DNA of 8,975 nucleotides from Sulfurovum sp. (GTDB taxonomy: Bacteria > Campylobacterota > Campylobacteria > Campylobacterales > Sulfurovaceae). The position numbers and the translations under genes were made by a program. The stretch spans positions 1 to 8,975 of the forward strand of contig JALSTF010000202.1 of the NCBI GenBank assembly GCA_026983895.1, given 5' to 3'. Positions 6,646 through 8,975 of the stretch are shown here, piece after piece; within the stretch, counting starts at the first letter, position 1, and each line of letters starts with the position of its first letter. The notes beneath the pieces are model-generated. The model was not told the DNA's origin. It saw only the letters and a list, made by a program, of their open reading frames with translations, and searched no databases.

Positions 6646-6651
6646 TACAAT
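6646..6651 (+). promoter_or_regulatory. Candidate -10 box of the divergent ATPase gene
   Basis: TACAAT lies 46 nt before the ATPase start codon and differs from TATAAT at one position. No convincing -35 box lies 15-18 nt upstream. The predicted start would be near 6658, just before the hairpin at 6663-6681. It does not overlap the S10 promoter -10, which lies about 45 bp away on the other strand. Confidence 0.5.
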
Positions 6652-6662
6652 ACGAAAATCTA

Positions 6663-6681
6663 TTTCCTTATAAAAAGGAAA
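6663..6681 (+). promoter_or_regulatory. 7-bp hairpin in the ATPase 5' leader
   Basis: TTTCCTT (6663-6669) pairs perfectly with AAGGAAA (6675-6681) around a 5-nt loop. It would stand at or near the 5' end of the mRNA and ends 4 nt before the GGAG Shine-Dalgarno at 6686-6689. Possible roles are mRNA protection or modulation of initiation. No tract of T residues follows it, so it is not a terminator. Confidence 0.4.
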
Positions 6682-6697
6682 CTTTGGAGTATTTTCA

Positions 6698-7777
6698 ATG
6701 GACCTGCTTGAATATTATCACGAACATCCGCCTCAAAATACGCAGTATATTCTGCGAAAAACACAACTGCCGGAAAGGGGGAATGTTAATCTTTTCGGAG
6801 CCAGAGGATGCGGAAAGACCGCCTTGGTCCTGGATTATCTGAAAGAGCAGGATGAACAGACACTCTATATCGACCTTGAAGATCCAAACCTCATCCTCAA
6901 TACCCTGGATACGCTGCCTCTGCAAGCTTACATACAGGAGTATGATATCAGGGAACTTATCCTGGACCATTATGAGGAGGGGATGCTGGATACTTTCCCT
7001 TTGGTCGAACGCCTCATTCTTCTAAGCCGCACAGCTTTGCAGGAAGAGAACCTGATACCGGTTCAGCTCTTTCCGCTCGACTACGAAGAGTTCCTCGCTT
7101 TCGAGAACGCTTCTTCTTCCACCATTGCCTTCAACCACTTTCTCAAAGCGGGGACCCTTCCTGCTATGGCAAAACAGGCGGGGAACACCACTTTGCGTAT
7201 GAAACAATTCTTCCAGCAACAGTTCAACCCCAACGAACAGTCACTCATTCTCATGCTTGCACGCTACAACTCCCAGCCCATGACCACACACCAGATCTAC
7301 AGTTTTACCAAAGAGCACTTCCGTATCTCCAAAGACTTCGTATACAGCAGTATCAAACGCTTTCAGGAAGAGGGGATACTCTATTTCATTGACAATGCCA
7401 TTAAACGCAGCGGGAAAAAGATGCTCCTCTATGATTTCGCTTTTGTCAAATACCTTACTGCCGGACAGCCTTTCGGTGCACAGTTCGACACCATGATAGC
7501 ACTCACGCTTATTAAACACGGTATACGCTTCAAGACACTCGGGATCCATGGCTATATCACAGAACAGAGTGAACTGATCATACCTGCTCCGTTCGAGAGT
7601 GAAGAGAGCTTCTGGGTCAAGTCCCAAAACAAATTTTCTCTCTACAAAAAACATGGTATCAAAAAGATCACTATTGTCACCGTAGCCAACAGCTATGCGT
7701 TTGGTATCGAAAAACTGCATTTCGAAGCCCTTCCTTTCAATGAATGGAGTATTGGGCACGCGGAGAGTGAGGAGTGA
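6698..7777 (+). CDS. AAA_14-like ATP-binding protein of unknown function
   Basis: This is a 359-residue soluble protein with no signal peptide or membrane segment. Walker A is GARGCGKT at residues 34-41. A hydrophobic strand ending LILDHYE (87-93) is the likely Walker B, but the usual second acidic residue after D90 is H91. VQLFPLDYEEFLAFE (122-136) resembles the L-PLsxxEF segment of AAA_14 proteins. Residues about 195-235 look like a winged helix (ISKDFVYSSIKRFQEEGILYF). Residues about 262-330 resemble a DUF4143/PD-(D/E)XK-like tail, with only a weak ExxxxVK remnant (303-308). The start has GGAG 8 nt upstream. It is divergent from rpsJ. I recall a similar ATP-binding gene next to rpsJ in Helicobacter pylori, but have not checked this. 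The biological role is unknown. Confidence 0.85.
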   Translation: MDLLEYYHEHPPQNTQYILRKTQLPERGNVNLFGARGCGKTALVLDYLKEQDEQTLYIDLEDPNLILNTLDTLPLQAYIQEYDIRELILDHYEEGMLDTFPLVERLILLSRTALQEENLIPVQLFPLDYEEFLAFENASSSTIAFNHFLKAGTLPAMAKQAGNTTLRMKQFFQQQFNPNEQSLILMLARYNSQPMTTHQIYSFTKEHFRISKDFVYSSIKRFQEEGILYFIDNAIKRSGKKMLLYDFAFVKYLTAGQPFGAQFDTMIALTLIKHGIRFKTLGIHGYITEQSELIIPAPFESEESFWVKSQNKFSLYKKHGIKKITIVTVANSYAFGIEKLHFEALPFNEWSIGHAESEE

Positions 7778-7889
7778 GGAATTTTGCACAGGGTGTGAAA
7801 AACAAACCTTAAAACAGCAGCCAAGCACATCAAAACACCACTTCCTCTTTCCTTATCCCTCCTCAAAAGCTCATCTATAAGCTATCCTT

Positions 7890-7898
7890 TGCTATAAT
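7890..7898 (+). promoter_or_regulatory. Extended -10 promoter of ffs
   Basis: TGCTATAAT combines a TGn extension (7890-7892) with a perfect TATAAT (7893-7898). The 17-nt-distant -35 position reads CTCATC, which is poor, but an extended -10 can compensate. The expected start is near G7905, which coincides with the first base of the SRP RNA closing helix. Confidence 0.8.
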
Positions 7899-7904
7899 CC
7901 CGTT

Positions 7905-8009
7905 GCCTCTTTTCAGACCTGTGCAACGGTACTGAGGGACAGCGGGTCAGGACGGGAACGTAGCAGCCCATCCTTCTTTACTGTGTGCCGCAGGGATCTG
8001 GGGAGAGGT
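7905..8009 (+). ncRNA. ffs: Signal recognition particle RNA, small bacterial type (4.5S)
   Basis: The RNA partners with Ffh to target nascent membrane proteins to FtsY and SecYEG. The domain IV hairpin is complete: GGGTCAGG, then ACG-GGAA-CGT, then AGCAGCCC, so the GGAA tetraloop and the asymmetric Ffh-binding loop match the E. coli pattern. Outward from it, GAGGGA pairs with TCCTTC, ACGGTA with TACTGT, and CCTGTG with CGCAGG. CAGA pairs with TCTG, and a closing 10-bp helix joins 7905-7914 with 8000-8009, partly through G-U pairs. The length is about 105 nt, with no Alu domain. The ends are set by the promoter and helix and may be off by a few bases. tRNA-Ser lies just downstream. Confidence 0.92.
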
Positions 8010-8015
8010 GCTTCT

Positions 8016-8045
8016 GCTTTACTTATTTAAGCGTAAGCTCTTTTT
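8016..8045 (+). terminator. Weak terminator-like hairpin after ffs
   Basis: GCTT-T-AC (8016-8022) pairs with GTAAGC (8033-8038), with one bulged T and a 10-nt loop. TCTTTTT (8039-8045) follows. The stem is short, and the tRNA-Ser acceptor stem begins 5 nt after the T run, so some readthrough into the tRNA is plausible. It could instead be a processing spacer. Confidence 0.45.
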
Positions 8046-8049
8046 ATGT

Positions 8050-8137
8050 TGAGAGGTGTCCGAGTGGTCGAAGGTGCAGACCTGGAACGTCTGTGTGGGG
8101 CAACCCACCGAGGGTTCGAATCCCTTCCTCTCAGCCA
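8050..8137 (+). tRNA. tRNA-Ser, anticodon GGA
   Basis: This tRNA decodes UCC and UCU. The acceptor stem TGAGAGG (8050-8056) pairs with CCTCTCA (8127-8133), followed by discriminator G8134 and an encoded CCA (8135-8137). The anticodon stem CAGAC/GTCTG encloses loop CTGGAAC, with GGA at 8084-8086. A long variable arm GTGGG-GCAA-CCCAC marks a class II tRNA, and the T arm GAGGG-TTCGAAT-CCCTT is complete. G73 and the long arm are serine identity features. Oddities are a U1-A72 first pair and a U10-U25 mismatch in the D stem. I see no promoter of its own, so it may be transcribed with ffs. Confidence 0.96.
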
Positions 8138-8217
8138 TGCTCATATATCAATCACGAAATAATTACAATACGATTAGGATTATTTTTCCCGTTGGGTCAT
8201 TTCTATGAAGTGTATTT
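8138..8217. other. AT-rich convergent spacer
   Basis: These 80 nt separate the tRNA-Ser 3' end from the stop codon of the convergent kinase gene. A possible AT-only stem AAATAAT/ATTATTT (8157-8163 with 8179-8185) has a 15-nt loop and only a short T run. CCCGTTGGG (8188-8196) is a 3-bp hairpin. Neither is a convincing terminator, and I see no gene or attachment-site repeat here. Confidence 0.5.
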
Positions 8218-8975
8218 TCACTGTCCGATTTCTGTTTCCATGACTTCTTTTGATATGCCTATCTCCTTGGCTATCGTCTCCCGCAAACTTATACCGTATC
8301 GCACCTCATCTATGATCTCCTTTGCGTTTTTGATATGATACTTTGATGCAAGCTTGTGCAGATGCTCTTGTGTCGGATATTTACCCTCTCCCAAATACAT
8401 CGTGCTATGTTCAGCCCCGACACCATACGAAAATGTCAAATCATACGCAGGAGAAAGCCTCCAAGCACCCTTACTATCCATCAAAAACGAGAAGTTTTTG
8501 GCATGGTCGTCACGATTGTGAGCAAAGAGATTAAAACAAGCCAATCGAAACATCTTGCTGACATCTTCATAATGCTTGGTCAAATGCAACGTCAATCGCA
8601 TCAAATCATCATAATCAAGTGCAGGATACCTAAAATCGGCATGGACAAGCCCTGCAACCGAGTGCATATGCACCCTCTCATCTCCTACTCTGTCAAATCT
8701 CTTTACGGCAAAATATCGCCCGTGTTTTCCCTCTATCAAAGCTGTCTCCGGCATCTCTACACCGGCTTCTTTTGCCATAAGCGAATAGGCATACTCCACA
8801 GCCCCGCTCTCTTTGCCGTCATGTGCGTTTGAGAACTTCACCATATAGTGTGAAAAACCATCTCTTAGCTTTTGTCTGCCATGTATAACCTCTTTTTTAT
8901 CATCGCTTAACTGTACCAAGACTTTTGGTCTCGCTCCGGCAGATGAGCCACCCAAAGCCAAAAGTTCATCAAGCA
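8218..8975 (-). CDS. HipA-family Ser/Thr protein kinase (N-terminus beyond window)
   Basis: HipA proteins are kinases of type II toxin-antitoxin modules; E. coli HipA phosphorylates GltX and induces dormancy. The visible 251 residues are open to the right edge. Numbered from the first visible residue, a glycine-rich loop LALGGSSAGARPK (5-17) matches the HipA loop that carries the autophosphorylated serine. VKF (K46) is a likely ATP-contacting lysine, and AVKRFDR (89-95) is also typical. The catalytic segment NRDDHAKNFSF (153-163) gives D155 and N160, and LSPAYDL (173-179) gives the metal-binding D178. All key residues are intact. E. coli HipA is 440 residues, so an N-terminal domain of up to roughly 150 residues, or a separate gene for it, should lie off the edge. 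A HipB-type antitoxin is not visible. The gene is convergent with tRNA-Ser. Confidence 0.88.
   Translation of the reverse strand, partial: LDELLALGGSSAGARPKVLVQLSDDKKEVIHGRQKLRDGFSHYMVKFSNAHDGKESGAVEYAYSLMAKEAGVEMPETALIEGKHGRYFAVKRFDRVGDERVHMHSVAGLVHADFRYPALDYDDLMRLTLHLTKHYEDVSKMFRLACFNLFAHNRDDHAKNFSFLMDSKGAWRLSPAYDLTFSYGVGAEHSTMYLGEGKYPTQEHLHKLASKYHIKNAKEIIDEVRYGISLRETIAKEIGISKEVMETEIGQ

Noticed and set aside
7782..7805. Imperfect hairpin TTTTGCACA-GGG-TGTGAAAAA after the ATPase stop, considered as its terminator
   Set aside because: The stem has an internal G-A mismatch and no T tract follows on the plus strand; the minus strand has no gene ending there.
7241..7828. A 195-codon minus-strand open frame opposite the ATPase gene
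   Set aside because: The plus-strand frame has a Walker A motif, a ribosome binding site and AAA_14-like features; the antisense frame shows none of these.
8157..8187. AT-only stem considered as a terminator for tRNA-Ser
   Set aside because: Seven A-T pairs with a 15-nt loop and only two extra Ts make a weak signal; kept only as a note on the spacer.
7985..8338. A 117-codon plus-strand open frame covering the end of ffs and the tRNA
   Set aside because: It translates through a complete tRNA and SRP RNA, so it cannot be a credible protein gene.
8959..8961. TTG as the start of a short 247-residue HipA-like protein
   Set aside because: The frame remains open upstream to the window edge and the residues LDEL preceding it belong to the conserved HipA segment, so the gene is cut by the edge rather than starting there.
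1..8975. CRISPR arrays, insertion sequences or long repeats
   Set aside because: I found no regularly spaced repeats, no transposase motif and no long inverted repeats on either strand.

Overview
This window looks like chromosomal DNA of a member of the Campylobacterota (the former Epsilonproteobacteria). The GC content is moderate, estimated by eye in the mid-40s percent. The closest fit I can suggest is a Sulfurovum-like organism. The basis is the ribosomal protein sequences: L3 with a GSIGNxEWPGRV core, an L29 close to the Campylobacter form, and a short zinc-binding S14. Gene order and promoter style (strong -10 boxes, weak -35 boxes) agree. Genus assignment is inference.

Region 1 (1-6506, minus strand) is one uninterrupted ribosomal protein operon. 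In transcription order it is rpsJ-rplC-rplD-rplW-rplB-rpsS-rplV-rpsC-rplP-rpmC-rpsQ-rplN-rplX-rplE-rpsN-rpsH. rpsH runs off the left edge. The classical S10 and spc operons are joined without a gap: the rpsQ stop and rplN start share a base. Every intergenic distance is 13 nt or less. Two junction designs recur, TAATG stop/start overlaps and stop codons that form part of the next Shine-Dalgarno sequence.

Region 2 (6507-6697) is a divergent promoter region. The minus strand carries a good sigma70-type promoter (TTGCAC-N17-TATAAT) and a leader of about 80 nt for the ribosomal operon, with two predicted hairpins and an rpsJ Shine-Dalgarno sequence that could be occluded. The plus strand carries a weaker promoter, a 7-bp hairpin and a ribosome binding site for the next gene.

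Region 3 (6698-7777, plus strand) is an AAA_14-like ATPase of unknown function. Walker A is intact. The Walker B glutamate appears replaced, and the C-terminal region resembles a degenerate DUF4143/nuclease-like fold.

Region 4 (7778-8137, plus strand) holds an extended -10 promoter, the small bacterial signal recognition particle RNA (ffs) and, 41 nt after its closing helix, a tRNA-Ser(GGA). The two RNA genes may be cotranscribed through a weak terminator-like hairpin.

Region 5 (8138-8975) is a short AT-rich convergent spacer followed by the C-terminal 251 codons of a HipA-family Ser/Thr kinase on the minus strand, which runs off the right edge. Its kinase motifs are intact. Its position beside a tRNA-Ser 3' end makes it a candidate accessory gene.

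Most of the window is core translation machinery. I see no clearly new multi-gene system. The least understood elements are the orphan ATPase, the structured S10 leader and the HipA gene.
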